A stretch of 64,000 bases of DNA from Laburnicola sp. R22_1. Lineage: Eukaryota > Ascomycota > Dothideomycetes > Pleosporales > Didymosphaeriaceae. Numbering within the stretch: the first letter of the stretch is position 1; each line of letters opens with the position of its first letter. Below the pieces are notes generated by a model, which ran no database searches, had not been told where the DNA came from, and saw only the letters and a list, made by a program, of their open reading frames with translations. The position numbers were made by a program, and so were the translations under genes. The stretch is taken from positions 2,542,001 to 2,606,000 of the forward strand of contig JACONQ010000009.1 in NCBI GenBank assembly GCA_014281115.1. Direction: 5' to 3'. Positions 10,672 to 21,725 of this stretch are shown here, piece after piece.

Positions 10672-11286
10672 TGCGGCAAGAGGTCTCTGTAGGTTCGTTG
10701 GTAGGTGGGCGATGAGAGAAGGTTGTGACTCGAAACGACGGGGAGCAGCAGGTTTACATTGTGGCCGGACGTCCCGGGTCAACTATATGCCGACCGGGTG
10801 GTGCACAGGATTGGCAGGAGCTTCCTTCACCTGCTTGGCAAGCTCAGCTAGGTACACCTATCCGAGTGTACAAAAACCTCCTTTCTTTCTATAGTTTAAC
10901 TATTTTACGCGAAAATATATATATAAATCTATAGGAGTGTTGCACACTCTTTGCGCTACTGTAAAATACCTCGCTAGTTAAATAGCACATCAAACGCTAG
11001 ACCCCTCAAGTGCGCCGTGGTTCAGCTGATGTCGCTCCACGATACGCCAAGAGTTTTGGCGTGCGTAGTTGTCGTTGCTTGCGGCTCCCTTTCTTCTTGG
11101 GATGTCTGTTGGAGACCTTCCAGCGTACACTGCCTTTTGAATATTGCGATATACGAGTCCCCTCACCGGCAAAGAGACTTTATATGTGATAGAAGTATCG
11201 TTGTGGCATACGAATCTTCGATGCGGACCTGTTGAGTACTCTGTGAGTCTTACACAGTGCACAGTTTGAATACTCGTGTATACTAA
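10672..11286. other. Left flank of the Copia insertion
   Basis: There is no intact gene. On the minus strand an open stretch from about 11,262 to 10,990 reads HCVRLTEYSTGPHRRFVC and continues KVSLPVRGLVYRNIQKAV. It looks protein-like but I do not recognise it. It would have been contiguous with the sequence right of 16,925 before the Copia element inserted. The stretch at 10,880-10,980 is AT-rich. Confidence 0.35.
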
Positions 11287-11455
11287 TGTAAGCAGTTGGG
11301 TAGTATGTGTAGAAAGTGTATATCGTAGAAGTATCTGTGTTCAGATGTGTATATGCCTGTGTATCGTACATGGAGTGATCAGAGGCTCGTATATAGTAGG
11401 CGAGCTGACTCATGAGACTAATGTCGTCATGTGACATAGCTCTAGGCTGCTTACA
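11287..11455 (-). repeat. 3' LTR of the Copia element
   Basis: 169 bp, TGTAAGCAG...CTGCTTACA with 9-bp perfect inverted termini. Preceded by ACTAA. Confidence 0.95.
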
Positions 11456-11466
11456 CACCCCCTTCA
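11456..11466 (-). other. Polypurine tract of the Copia element
   Basis: Read on the minus strand, TGAAGGGGGTG abuts the 3' LTR. This is the position and composition expected of the plus-strand primer. Confidence 0.75.
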
Positions 11467-11919
11467 GGTTCGAACGCATGTTTGAAGCTGATGTTGGCTA
11501 TAGGTCCCCCTCTGCCTTTGTGTGGCAGCTGCATTTAGGTTGAGAACTAGTCTCTGTATTGGTGCAGTCCCAGGTAGGTAGCCGTCCGCCGTTGCAGTGT
11601 TGGTGGACCTCGCTCTATACTACAGGCGTCCCTGATAGTAGGACGTCTCCCAGAGCCAGTATTGAGATCCTTATTGCTTCGCGTTCTGTGCTGAGGTTGA
11701 TGAGCCTTGTAGGTGGAGCTTGATACATGATGCGAGCATGTTTGCTCTATGTATAAAGGTAAAATACAGCGTAAAGCTAAGTACATAATAGAGCTGAGTA
11801 AAGTGTAGGGGTACAGCGTAGAGCTGTGTACAGGATAGAGCTTAGTAAATATATAGCCTCGTTAAACCTGTAAAAACCACATGGGAGAAACCAGGAAGAG
11901 TACTATACTGTAGGGAAGC

Positions 11920-14900
11920 TCATTTAGAAGGAAATGGTTGAAAATGAAGAAGAGAAACCCAGTTTTCGTGCTTCTGCCTAGGTAGCAGCTTGGTGAGGCC
12001 GTTAGCTGGTTGACAGCTTGTCTGGATGTATGAGAGGTTGATGTTGTTGGATTGAGCTTCTTGGCGTAGCCAGTGATGATGGATATCGACGTGCCGTACA
12101 GTAGTCTTAAGACGAGGCGTAGTAGAGGTGAGAAGCCGGATAGTCTGCTGATTGTCACAGTATAGAAGGCGTTCATGATCTGGATCAAAGCCAATTTGTT
12201 CAAAGACTCTCCACCACCAGATCAGTTCGGTGCCTGCAGACGATGCGGCGACCAGCTCTGCTTCTGTAGTGGACTTGGTGATACAGCGTTGGAGTGTTGC
12301 TTTCTAGTCTATAGGTCCGCCAAATAGGAAGAAGATGTAGCCTTGTGAGCTCTTGCGTGTGATCTTATCATCGGCGTACGACGCATCTGTTGCTCTAAAG
12401 AACTCAGGCTGAGTCTGGTCGGCTATATAGACTGATTTGTTTGAGATAGAGGCTGTGTAGTAGAGAGCTCGATCTTTGGTGCCTAGCAGGTAGGCGATTG
12501 TCTGGTAGGCTGCGTCGAGATGACGTGAAGATGGATTCGTGAGAAACTCAGCTAGTTTAGAATGAGCTTTCGAGACATTAGGTTGGGTAGCTCTAGCCGC
12601 GTAGCCTATAGAGCCTACAAGCTGGGCATATCTGTGCTTAGTGAAGTCATTTGCCTGATCCTTGGACGGTAATAGCTCTTCTAGAGGTAGTGGGGTAGCT
12701 GGTAACTTCGTGTATGGCTTTGGTGAAGGATACTTCTGTGCCAGCTTCTCGATATATGAAGCTTGTGATAGCTAGATAGAGCCATTCTTACGGTCTCTAT
12801 GCGTTTGAATGCCACAGAACGTTTGAAGCTCTCCTAGAGATCGAATCTCATATTGGCGCAGGAGCTTCTGCTCGAATTCATGTAGTGCAGCCTTGTGGGC
12901 TGGTAGGCAGAGTACGACAATGTCATCCACATAGAAGAAGACTAGAAGCTTGTTATTCTTCTATAGACAAGGAACGTCTTTGACTTCGCGTAGGCCTAGC
13001 TCAGTAAGCGTCTTAATGAGCTCTTAATACCAGAGTAGTGGTGAGGTCTTTAGGCCGTATAGAGCTCGACGTAGTCTCTATAGATGGTCAGGGTCAGAGA
13101 ATCCTTCTGGTGAGTGACAATAGACTGGTGTCACGAGCTGAGCGTTTGTGAATGCGTTGACAGCATCATATTGACGGATTTCCATGTTAAAGTAGGCAGC
13201 TATAGCAACTAGAGCTCGGAATATTCGAACCGCTAGAGTGGCTGCGTAGGTATCCTCGGTAGTCGCCTGTAGATCGCCTCGTACGCAGATACGGGCCTTA
13301 TATTTCGTAAGGTAGCTTTGATTATCAAGCTTGTACTTGAAGACCCACATTAATGGGAGGACCTCTTGGTCTTGCGGGTTGAACTCCTGCCAGGTAATCC
13401 TCTCATACGTGCCTTTTTGCTTCACGTTGCTAATTTCTTGTTTCATAGCCTGGAGGAAGCCTTCCCTATATGGAGATGGCATTTTCATCACATCTCTATA
13501 GAGACGCGGCTCAGGAGGTAGCTCGGTGTAGTGAAATCGTGTTTTTAATGCTGTAGCTAAGGCTGCTACGTATGCTGACCAGTATGTGCTAATGAAGAAG
13601 CTGCTACTCTTCTGAGATGGCTTTCTAGATCTTGTTGACCCTTCAGGTAGTATGTGAGACTGACGAAGGTTGCTATCAATCAGTTCTCGATTCTCTGCTT
13701 GGTTCGAGTCCGTTCGTGAGACAGAATCTGATGTTTCACGTTTGCGCTTCTTTGAAGATGTGGATAGCGGCAGTGAGCTAGTTGGTGTAGCTGATAGTGA
13801 GCATGGTGAGTTGTTATGAGGTGAGCCCCGTGAGCTGCTGTGAACCTCAGTAGTCTCTGTTCGACTCGGTGTTGGAAGCTGCTGATAGTGACTTCTTGTC
13901 TGGTGTTGGGTTGTTGTTACTCTTTGCGTCAATTGGCTTTGCTCTGTAATAGCAGCAGTCTGGCTGGACTGGTCTAGATCTGATGTGAGCTCGTCTTTAG
14001 ATAAATCTTCTGTAGAGCTGTCTTGGCTGCGTATTAAAGGTAGTTGATACTTGTGGGCGAATTGCTCTAGCTTAGAGCCTTGTAGGAGCGGATCTGCTTC
14101 ATCGTGTGGTTGATAGAAGAGGTCTTCTTGGAAGGTAATGTCTCTCACACGAATGACTTTGCCTTCATAAGCTCGGCTTCTCGCCTTGGGCATCCAGATT
14201 CGGTAGATGTTTGACGAGTTGTAGCCAACTAGGTATCCTACTAAAGCTCGAGGACTGAGCTTATCTGTTCGTGGTATCTGCTTGCGCAGTGCGTATGCTC
14301 GGCAGCTATAGACGCGTAGGTGAGCAATTGACGGTTTCTTGCCGTAGGCAATTTCGAATAGTGTTTTCCAGCCTAGTAATCGCGTGGGTGTGCGATTGAG
14401 CAGGTATGCTGCTGTGGGGTAGATCTCAGAGCCAAGTGCTAGAGGTAGGTTTGAGGTGATCCTTATTGAACGACTTCTCTCGATGAGACTCCTGCCTGAG
14501 CGCTCTGCTGAGCCGTTCTGCTCTTTAGTGTGTGGAGCTCTGATCTGTAGCTTAATGCCTTCTCTCTGACAGTAGTCTCTAGCAGAGTCGTCTGCCAGGC
14601 CATATCCTCGCTCATCGTCAGCAATGAGAAAGGTGACAGTTGTGTTGAATTCTCGTTTGATCGTTCGATCTAGTCGTCTAATAATAGATAGTAGCGTAGG
14701 CTTGTCTCGTCTAGGTATCGTGTAGACGAAATGGAACTTCGAGAATAGGTCAAACCCGTGGAAGATATATCGATCACCGTTGTAGGCTCTTGTGTCAAGC
14801 TCAATTAGGTCGATAGCGATAGTTTCAAAGGCTCGGGTTGCCCCTATCTTATGGCCTATTCGACGCGAGATAATCTGATATGCTTTGCTTTGTAGGCATT

Positions 14901-15481
14901 CTTCGCAGTCAACTGTTTGAGGAGCAGTTCCAGTAGCTGGCTGTATGCCTGTCACGTGACTTGACAGTTGGTCAATCGCATTATTACTTGGATGTCCCAT
15001 AAGGACATGGAGCTGGGCCTTGCTTAGCGATCTTGATTTAGGCGGTAGGGCTGAGTACTGTGGCCGACGTTGATGGGTAGCGAATGTTTGAAGCTGAGTA
15101 GATTGGGTAGATGGAGGATCAGTTCGATGGACTACTAGCCAGTGACCACCTAGCCTAGTGAGGCTAGCAATGTCTTCAACTCGTGACCCTGATAAGTTGG
15201 ACTGATATAGTGTTTCTTCCTGAGTCGAAATGGACGTTTGACGATAATAGTTGGGCTAGAGAGACTAGGCTTGTAAAGAAGCTTGGTATTAAGGCGACGC
15301 GCTTGAGCTTTGTCTTTCTCTGTCCTTGAGGCGTCGATAGGAGTATCTCAACTTCTCCCCATGCCTGAATAGCCATCTCTGTGCCTCCTGCGAGGACAAC
15401 ATCGTTTGGCGATGCAGGAGCCTTCTATTGGAACTCGGTAGGATTGTTGCAGATGTGGATATCAGTGGCTGGATCTAGCGT
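11920..15481 (-). pseudogene. Copia pol polyprotein (protease, integrase, RT, RNase H), with stops
   Basis: Continuous with gag. The protease region shows LDPATDIHICNN at the place of the usual D-S/T-G-A-T-x-H signature, so the active site looks altered. Integrase has a GHPS/CEECLQSK zinc-binding part and IAIDLIELD, LIADDERGYG and TKEQNGSAERSG as the D,D,E core (about 15,000-14,440). Reverse transcriptase shows RALYGLKTSPLLWY and YVDD (near 12,920). RNase H shows TEAELVAAS and RHVDIHHHWLR. Breaks are a TAG at 15,425-15,427, one frameshift near 15,180-15,220, TAG at 13,078, TAA at 13,024, and TAG at 12,961, 12,772 and 12,304. From 15,000 to the final TGA at 11,920 everything stays in one phase apart from those stops. 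Confidence 0.9.
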
Positions 15482-16670
15482 CTATGAGTGGAGGAGCGGG
15501 AAGTGTTGTAGCGTTGGCCCGTTATTGAATGCCGATGAGTAGACAGCGTAGGCTTCATGGGGAAGGTTGGCTGCAGGTGCATCGCCTGCGTCGATTTCTA
15601 TCGAATCAGGTTCTGACCCGTGGCTCCCTTGAACCCTACGCTTCTTATAGCGCTGATTCTTTTCCCGAATCTTGTTTAGTATGCCTTTCGTATCCTTGGC
15701 TTCGTATTCAACTATCTTCTTGGCTTTTTTAGGGTTTTCGACGAATCCTCCTCTGCGCTGTGAGGTGTCGATGTACGGACACTGTCCCCAATAGTGTAGA
15801 TCCCCACAGAGACATGGCTTTGATGGCTTTGATGGCTTGTCCTGATGAGGTCTCTTTCTGTTGTTTTGTCTATATGGAGACTCCTCTTGATTCAATGTAG
15901 CTGCAAATGCTTCGCCTTGGATAGTTGATTTTGTTGCGGTCGTACGATAGTAGCGCAGGTATCCTGCTAGTAGTTCAGGTAGTGTTGGCTGGATAGAGTC
16001 GCTATCTGAGGCAGTTGAGATAGTTTCCGCGTTGAATACTGTGATGGCGATAGTAGCAGCGTAGCCAGGGTCGATCTGCCTGATAGCTCGAATGAGGTCC
16101 TTGTGAGGTCGGTAGCCATGCGTCTCTGGTAGCTTGAGTTGTTTGGCCCTGTTGTAGGCAGCAAGAAAGGTGCTACACCACTCCTCTAGATTCTCTCTAC
16201 GAGCATGCAGTACTTTGGCAGTATTGTAGGCTTTCTGGACCTGATATTCTCGATCAGCTGTTGTAGGGCTGTAGAGCTCCTGTAGCATCTTGAGCTGATC
16301 GTGGAGGGACTTTTGGTCCTTGATTTGATAGACTAGGTCCTGAGTAATAGTGTTAGCTACGTGCGCTTCAATTTGGCCAATCTTATCTTTAGTTCGTCTG
16401 TATTCCTTAAGCTCCCTATAGTAGAGACTTATTTCCTGATTGTACTGCGCTCGAGCTTCAGTAGTAGGTTCTGTCGCTGGCGATCCGTCTTCATTGACAG
16501 TTTGAAGCTGGGCAGGTTGCTGAGGCTTGCTGAGCGTCGATGGGGGTGACAGATCTGGATTAATATATCCCCATACGTCTCCAGCCTCTGCGAGCCTTTT
16601 TGACAGTATAGATCCATAGTTCCCAGTTGTGTGGACCGTGAAGGATGATCGAAGAGCTGGCCTTTGACAT
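15482..16670 (-). pseudogene. Copia gag, frameshifted
   Basis: The ATG at 16,670 opens with ILHGPHNWELW, the usual Copia gag start. The A5 run at about 16,608-16,612 is one base too long. Removing one A continues VKRLAEAGDVWGYINP, and the frame is then open to a TAG at 15,482. The remainder is a helical capsid-like region with EWCSTFLAAYNRAKQL, then a Cys/His knuckle-like segment CLCGDLHYWGQCP (C-x-C-x4-H-x4-C, not the canonical CCHC spacing). The stop is followed in the same phase by the protease region, so gag and pol were once one frame. Confidence 0.85.
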
Positions 16671-16744
16671 GGCAAGATAGAGTAGGCTCGATCAACGGAT
16701 AGGTAGGTAGGGAGTCAATGTATGTATATGAGTGCGGATTAGGC

Positions 16745-16756
16745 CGGGCTCATAAC
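16745..16756 (-). other. Primer-binding site for a half initiator tRNA-Met
   Basis: The 12 bases next to the 5' LTR read GTTATGAGCCCG on the minus strand. They are complementary to CGGGCTCATAAC; 11 of these bases (GGGCTCATAAC) match the anticodon arm of eukaryotic initiator tRNA-Met (GGGCUCAUAACC in yeast). They do not match a tRNA 3' end. Copia of Drosophila and Ty5 of yeast are known to prime from an internally cleaved initiator tRNA-Met, and this site fits that mechanism. Confidence 0.75.
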
Positions 16757-16925
16757 TGTGAGCAGTTGGGTAGTATGTGTAGAAAGTGTATATCGTAGAA
16801 GTATCTGTGTTCAGATGTGTATATGCCTGTGTATCGTACATGGAGTGATCAGAGGCTCGTATATAGTAGGCGAGCTGACTCATGAGACTAATGTCGTCAT
16901 GTGACATAGCTCTAGGCTGCTTACA
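16757..16925 (-). repeat. 5' LTR of the Copia element
   Basis: 169 bp, TGTGAGCAG...CTGCTTACA. It is identical to the other LTR except for one A/G difference at position 4, and is followed by the ACTAA duplication. Confidence 0.95.
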
Positions 16926-17398
16926 ACTAATACTCCTTACTATCCGCCAGGGTCCTATTCGCATTCCGATTAGGCTCCAAGGTGAAACGATTATCACGTG
17001 AATAGTTCCTTGCTGCATGCATGCGACATCGAATCACGGATCTGAGATCTTGAGCCAAATCAAGTTCGAATAGGAAAACAGGTATTGGTAAGTGGAAGAT
17101 CATCATATGCACATATGCGCATCTAGAGTCGAAGACTAACAGATATACTAGGGCTGGGCTACCACAAAGAGAAACTATATTCGGGACCATCTCTAAACTT
17201 TTACGCCATGGGCGTATAGATTTGAATTATAGGTTGTAGTCTACCACTCCTACATATTGCGATGTCAAAAAGGTTACTACCGCCCAGGCACCCAAGTATA
17301 GTATAACATATTATTCTAGGATAAGTAATACAACGACTAACTATGCTCAAACTTGTGTCCAGTAGCTATAACGACTCCACGTCAAAATCTACCGCAGT
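16926..17398. other. Right flank of the Copia insertion, AT-rich
   Basis: A minus-strand frame from 17,190 to 16,927 (SPALVYLLVFDSRCAYVH, then LDLAQDLRSVIRC) would abut the frame left of the element in the empty site, but the phases do not join cleanly. No gene is supported. Confidence 0.35.
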
Positions 17399-17520
17399 CT
17401 TTTCACGTCAATGTTGGCGCTTGCCAGTAGAGGGCTGCTGAGCATTTCGTCTGTGCGGGCAACTGCGAGGTGCGAAGTGTGGGGTATAGTCCTCTCATGC
17501 CATAGCTTGCCAGCGAGGTG
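17399..17520 (-). pseudogene. Fragment of a paralogue of the 9.8-10.7 kb coiled-coil gene
   Basis: The minus strand reads ARTDEMLSSPLLASANIDVK followed by RLR, matching ANEILTTPLLASPNIDVKRL at 10.2 kb with substitutions. The neighbouring TATAGTCCTCTCATGCCATA repeat at about 17,488 matches the one at 9,498. It is a diverged and truncated paralogue, not a recent copy. Confidence 0.6.
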
Positions 17521-18359
17521 TGTTGAAGAAGGCCATGGGCCAGGCGTTGGTGTAGATGAAGAAGGTTTTGGCGATAGGGCGTTGCCTGAGAGGTGGATGG
17601 GGGAAGAGGTGGATGGAGGAGGAAGAGATGAGGAGCGGTCCGGTGGCTTTATATACCAGGGGGCGCCTTGGGTAGAATCTCCACACGACGACGATGCTCA
17701 ATACCAGAGGGCGCGCGTCGCAGCTGAGTCATGGAGGTGAGAGGCGGAGAGTGAGAGAAACCGCGCTGTCGTCGTCGTCGTCGTTCGTCGCTATAGAGTG
17801 ATCGGAGCTCATCATCAGTGGCGGCGCGATGACAGGATCGATGGAGATGCGGATGGTAACAAGAAGTTCGCTGCTGCCGCCTACTCAACAGGAAAGTGGT
17901 GCATGGGTGCGACGACAAGTGACAAACGTAGTGGAGGTGTTGTGGCCGGGCCCTGGGGCCCACAAACTCGTCACGTGCTCGTCTAAAAAGAGGCGTCAGC
18001 TGCGCCACCATCGCACCGCCTCATTCCATCTTGCACCTCTGGCGAAGGTCCTATTCGCGTCTTTGCGGGCCTTTGTGCATCTCGAGACTGATATTCAGTA
18101 TGGTGTGCATCAAAAAAGGTTGATTCGTAGAGCGGTATAGGCCTGCCTCTTCCCTGACACAGTAGCTACGTCATTATGCCGACAGACGCGTCTGGTCATT
18201 TGCGACTCGCGCACCGAATGAAAATGGCGAAACCCGCATGAAAAGAAGCCGTGTACATGCGTCTACAACGAAGTTCTATATCAAGACAGACGCCCTCGAA
18301 GCTCCTGTCTCGAGCAAACCTCTCGTCACCTCTTTCGCGCATTACCCACAGCAACAAAC
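17521..18359. other. Intergenic
   Basis: GC-rich and GTCGTC-repeat sequence around 17,760-17,800, otherwise without a supported gene. The last part is the upstream region of the malic enzyme remnant. Confidence 0.4.
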
Positions 18360-20502
18360 ATGGCCGCATCCAAGCAACACAAAAACCCCAAGTTCGGACA
18401 CATGCCTCTGTCGACGTCCGGGCCGCAGGAGACCACATTGACTGTACTTGTCCTATCTAGTTAATCAGGTGCCACGCTTACCCGTATGAACAGGGCAACG
18501 CGCTCCTTCGCACGCCTTACTTCAACAAGGGTTCAGCATTTACCAAGGATGAGCGAAGTACTTTCAAGCTACATGGACTTCTACCGGCAAACGTGCAGAC
18601 CCTTGAGGAGCAGGTCAAACGTGCCTATGCACAGTACCAGTCGCGGCCCAACGATCTAGCGAAAAACACTTTCATGACCAGCCTGAAGGAGCAGAACGAG
18701 GTCTTGTACTACCGTGTATATGTAGTCTTCCATATATGATTGAAATACTTCTCACATTCGACGCAGCTGATATTAGGACATCTCGAGGAAATGTTCTCTG
18801 TCATCTACACACCAACTCAGGGCGACGCTATTGCAAACTACTGGAGAATCTTCAGAAGGCCCGAAGGATGCTATCTGAACATAGAAGATATGGGCTGCAT
18901 AGAAGATGTCATTGATCAGTATGGCGGCGCGGAAGATGTTGATCTCATTGTGGTCAGTGACGGGGAGCAAATCCTCAGCATCGGTGACCAGGGTGTGGGT
19001 GCCATTCTCATCAGTGTCGCGAAGCTGGCAATTTACACGCTGTGCGCGGGCATTCATCCATCTCGTATACTTCCTGTGGTATTGGACTGTGGCACAGACG
19101 TAAGCATGACTTTCTCATCTCATTACCAGGTCTGACATCGCAACAGAACGAAGAGCTTCTCAACGACGAGTTGTACCTCGGATTGCGACAAAAGCGGGCA
19201 CGAGGGGAGAAATACGATGAATTCGTTGACCAATTCGCCCAGGCATGCAGAAAGCGATACCCAAGAGCCTACATCCACTTCGAAGATTTTGGCCTCAACA
19301 ACGCTAGACGCATTCTAGACAAGTACCAGCCAAGAATGGCATGTTTCAACAATAATGTTCAAGGTACTGGTGCTGTCATACTAGCAGCAATAATGGCTGC
19401 TTTCAAAGTGGGCAAGATTAAGTAGGGCGATGCCCAATTCATCATGTTCGGCAGCGGGAAGTAATCCATGAATGTGCAATGCATGTGCAACTCATGCTCA
19501 CTAACTTTGCAGGTACAGCAGGGACTAGGATTGCTAATCAGGTCGCTAACGCTATTGCGCAGGAGACGGGAAAGTCTAAAAAAGAAGCGGGTTAACAAAT
19601 ATGGTGCGCGTTCCTGTGGTTCTGCTGCTCACAATACTAACCCTTTCTAGGTGTGTCAACAAGCCCGGCCTGTTGTTGCAGTCGAAGAAGGATGACCTTA
19701 CTCCGGCGCAAATTCCATACGCACGTGAAGATGGAGATTGGGACAAGAAGGACCATGGAGATCTGCTTTGGAGATCTGCTTGCCATGGTTAAGGAGGTGA
19801 AGCCTCATGTGCTGATTGGCACATCTACAGTTGCGGGAGCTTTCACAAAGGAGATCGTGCAAGAGATGGCGAAGCACGTGGAGCGCCCGGTCATCTTTCC
19901 GCTGTCCAACCCGACGAAGTTGCACGAGGCGAAACCGCAGGATTTGTATGACTGGACCGACGGCAAGGCGCTCGTTGCCACCGGCTCCCCTTTCCCCCCT
20001 GTGAAGCACAAGGGAAAGGAATACGATATCTGTAAGGAGAATACTTGCCCAGGCAGCACGAGAGCATGTGATAACAGATTCAGCTGAGTGCAACAACTCC
20101 ACCGCATTCCCCGGTATTGGTCTCGGCGCAGTGTTGCGCCGTACCAAACTCCTTCCGCCCTCACTCATCGTCGCCGCTGTCCGAGCTCTGGCCTCGAAAG
20201 CCCCAGTCTCAAACGGCACGGGGTCCGGTCTGCTACCTGCTGTGACCGACGTTCGAAATATTAGTGTTCAGATCGCGAAGAACGTAATCCATAAAGCGGT
20301 CAAAGAAGAGCTCGCGCAGGAGAGAGACATCCCAACTGACGATGCGGATCTTGAGGAGTGGATCCGAGAGCAGATGTGGGACGCCGAGTACAGACCGCTA
20401 AAGCTGATTGAGGACCATGAGGCAGGTGCGTATGCGAAAGGCGAGGCCGGTACTGCCAGTCACAAGAGAGCGGGAAGTTCAAATTTGGGAGCGAGACTGT
20501 GA
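18360..20502 (+). pseudogene. NAD(P)-dependent malic enzyme gene, decayed
   Basis: The exons match fungal malic enzyme throughout. Exon 1 (18,360-18,443) encodes KFGHMPLSTSGPQETTLT. Exon 2 (18,494-18,715) encodes LLRTPYFNKGSAFTKDER. Exon 3 (18,767-19,099) encodes FSVIYTPTQGDAIANYW, VVSDGEQIL and LCAGIHPSRILPVVLDCGTD. Exon 4 (19,147-19,456) encodes AYIHFEDFGLNNA and FNNNVQGTGA. Later exons encode [27 protein letters not shown] and FPGIGLGAVL. Introns are 47-56 bases. There are four lesions: TAG after VGKIK (about 19,423), an intron donor at 19,457 reading GGAAGT instead of GTAAGT, TAA after KSKKEAG (about 19,592), and a 13-bp tandem duplication (TGGAGATCTGCTT) near 19,755-19,780 that shifts the frame. 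The enzyme would convert malate to pyruvate and CO2. This copy cannot. Confidence 0.9.
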
Positions 20503-20839
20503 TGCCGAGGGGATGTATGCATCCCGGGTACGGCATTCCCCACAACAGGCGGATTTTTCAGCGGGGAGATACCAGCACCTATCAATTTAGCATCAACTAT
20601 GGGCCCGATGCGCGCTATTCTTTGCCAGTGCCACATGTTCTCTCAACAACCCTTCATTGTTGGTTTTCATACGAATCCACTGCAACGAATGCTATAAAAC
20701 CCCAGCATTCCCCCGGTAAGCAACACATTCTCAACTCGAACCACCCAACATCTTTCCTCCTACCCCGTTCGACAAAGTAAATCAGCTCCCCACCCAGACC
20801 CACCTTGGTCTTTCACTCACACTCACACTCACACTCTAG
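20503..20839. other. Promoter region of the CBM18 gene
   Basis: It contains a TATAAAA-like sequence near 20,693 and pyrimidine-rich tracts, with a (CACACT)-type simple repeat at about 20,815-20,835 directly before the start codon. Confidence 0.4.
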
Positions 20840-21725
20840 ATGCGTACCACCGCCGGATCCTTCACGGTCTCCCTCGCTTTCCTCTCGGTCCTCTCGGTCC
20901 TCTCGGGCACCCTCGCGGCACCCTTGAGCGATGATCGGGTGACGGTCACGGCCACCGTCACACATGTCTCGGCGGTGCCCATGACGATTTACGACTGTGA
21001 TGGGCCGGAGAATGGTGCGAGGGCGTGGACAACGAGCGTGGTGTGGGTTACCGAGGAGCCTGCGCCTGCAAGTTGGACGTATATGTATGTTTTCTTGGTC
21101 TTGGTGGTGTTGGTCCTTGTGCTAAAGGATTAGCACGCCCAACCGCCACTCCCGATCCTCTTCTGCTGCTGTGCCCTCCCGTTCGGTCGAGAGTGTATCG
21201 TCTTCGCCGTCGAAATCCCTGTCGTCGTCGTCCGCGTCGTCCTCTCTCCGGGCTTCGTCGGCGTCCTCTCTCTCCTCCTCACCATCCTCCACCTCCCTCC
21301 CCACCAACACCGCGACACTTCCCTCCCTTCCGGTGATCCAGAAACCCTACTCCTCCTCCTCCTCCCCGACCTCAACCCCCCTCAGCCAAACCACGCGTCT
21401 CCCCACCCCCGTCCAACCCCACGGCGCCACCCGCACCCCCATGCGCCTCATAACCAACAACCCCGACGGCACGTGCGGCGTGTACACGCACATGTGCGAA
21501 TACGACGGCAGCTGGTGCGGCCTGCTGGCGTACTCGTGCAACGGGAATTCCGACGGCAGATGCTGCAGTCAGTATGGGTACTGTGGGAGTTCTGAGGCAC
21601 ACTGTGGCGAGGGATGCCAGGGGGAGTTTGGGGTTTGCGGTGGCGAAGGGGAAGACGAGGAAGACGAAGGTGATTGGGAGGGCGAGGAGTATGATGAGGG
21701 GTATGGAGGTGAGGATGATGATTGA
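20840..21725 (+). CDS. Secreted chitin-binding (CBM18, hevein-type) protein
   Basis: Two exons, 20,840-21,084 and 21,134-21,725, with a 49-base intron (GTATGT...TTAG), give 278 residues. The N-terminus is a signal peptide (TAGSFTVSLAFLSVLSVL, cut after about residue 27). A long Ser-rich linker follows. Near residues 200-258 is a Cys-rich module, GTCGVYTHMCEYDGSWC and then GRCCSQYGYCGSSEAHCGEG, the hevein/CBM18 signature (CCSQYGYCG, EAHCG, C). The end is very acidic and Gly-rich. The family binds chitin; secreted fungal members can shield walls from host chitinases. The frame closes at TGA 21,723-21,725, but the same phase stays open for 82 more codons of His/Gly repeats. Confidence 0.8.

Larger units (their letters stand above)
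11287..16925 (-). mobile_element. Ty1/Copia LTR retrotransposon, full-length but non-autonomous
   Basis: The 5,639-bp element has 169-bp LTRs at both ends and an ACTAA target duplication (11,282-11,286 and 16,926-16,930). The order on the minus strand is gag, protease, integrase, reverse transcriptase, RNase H, which is the Copia order. The LTRs start TGTRAGCAG and end CTGCTTACA, and differ at only one of 169 bases (position 4, A versus G), so the insertion looks recent. Nevertheless gag-pol carries seven in-frame stops and two frameshifts, so this copy cannot make its own proteins. It would depend on a helper copy. Confidence 0.95.

Noticed and set aside
11461..11475. GGTTCGAAC, another B-box-like sequence next to the 3' LTR
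   Set aside because: It is part of the Copia element next to the polypurine tract; no tRNA structure.
13700..13715. GGTTCGAGTCC, a tRNA B-box-like sequence
   Set aside because: It lies within Copia pol, and no A box or cloverleaf could be seen around it.
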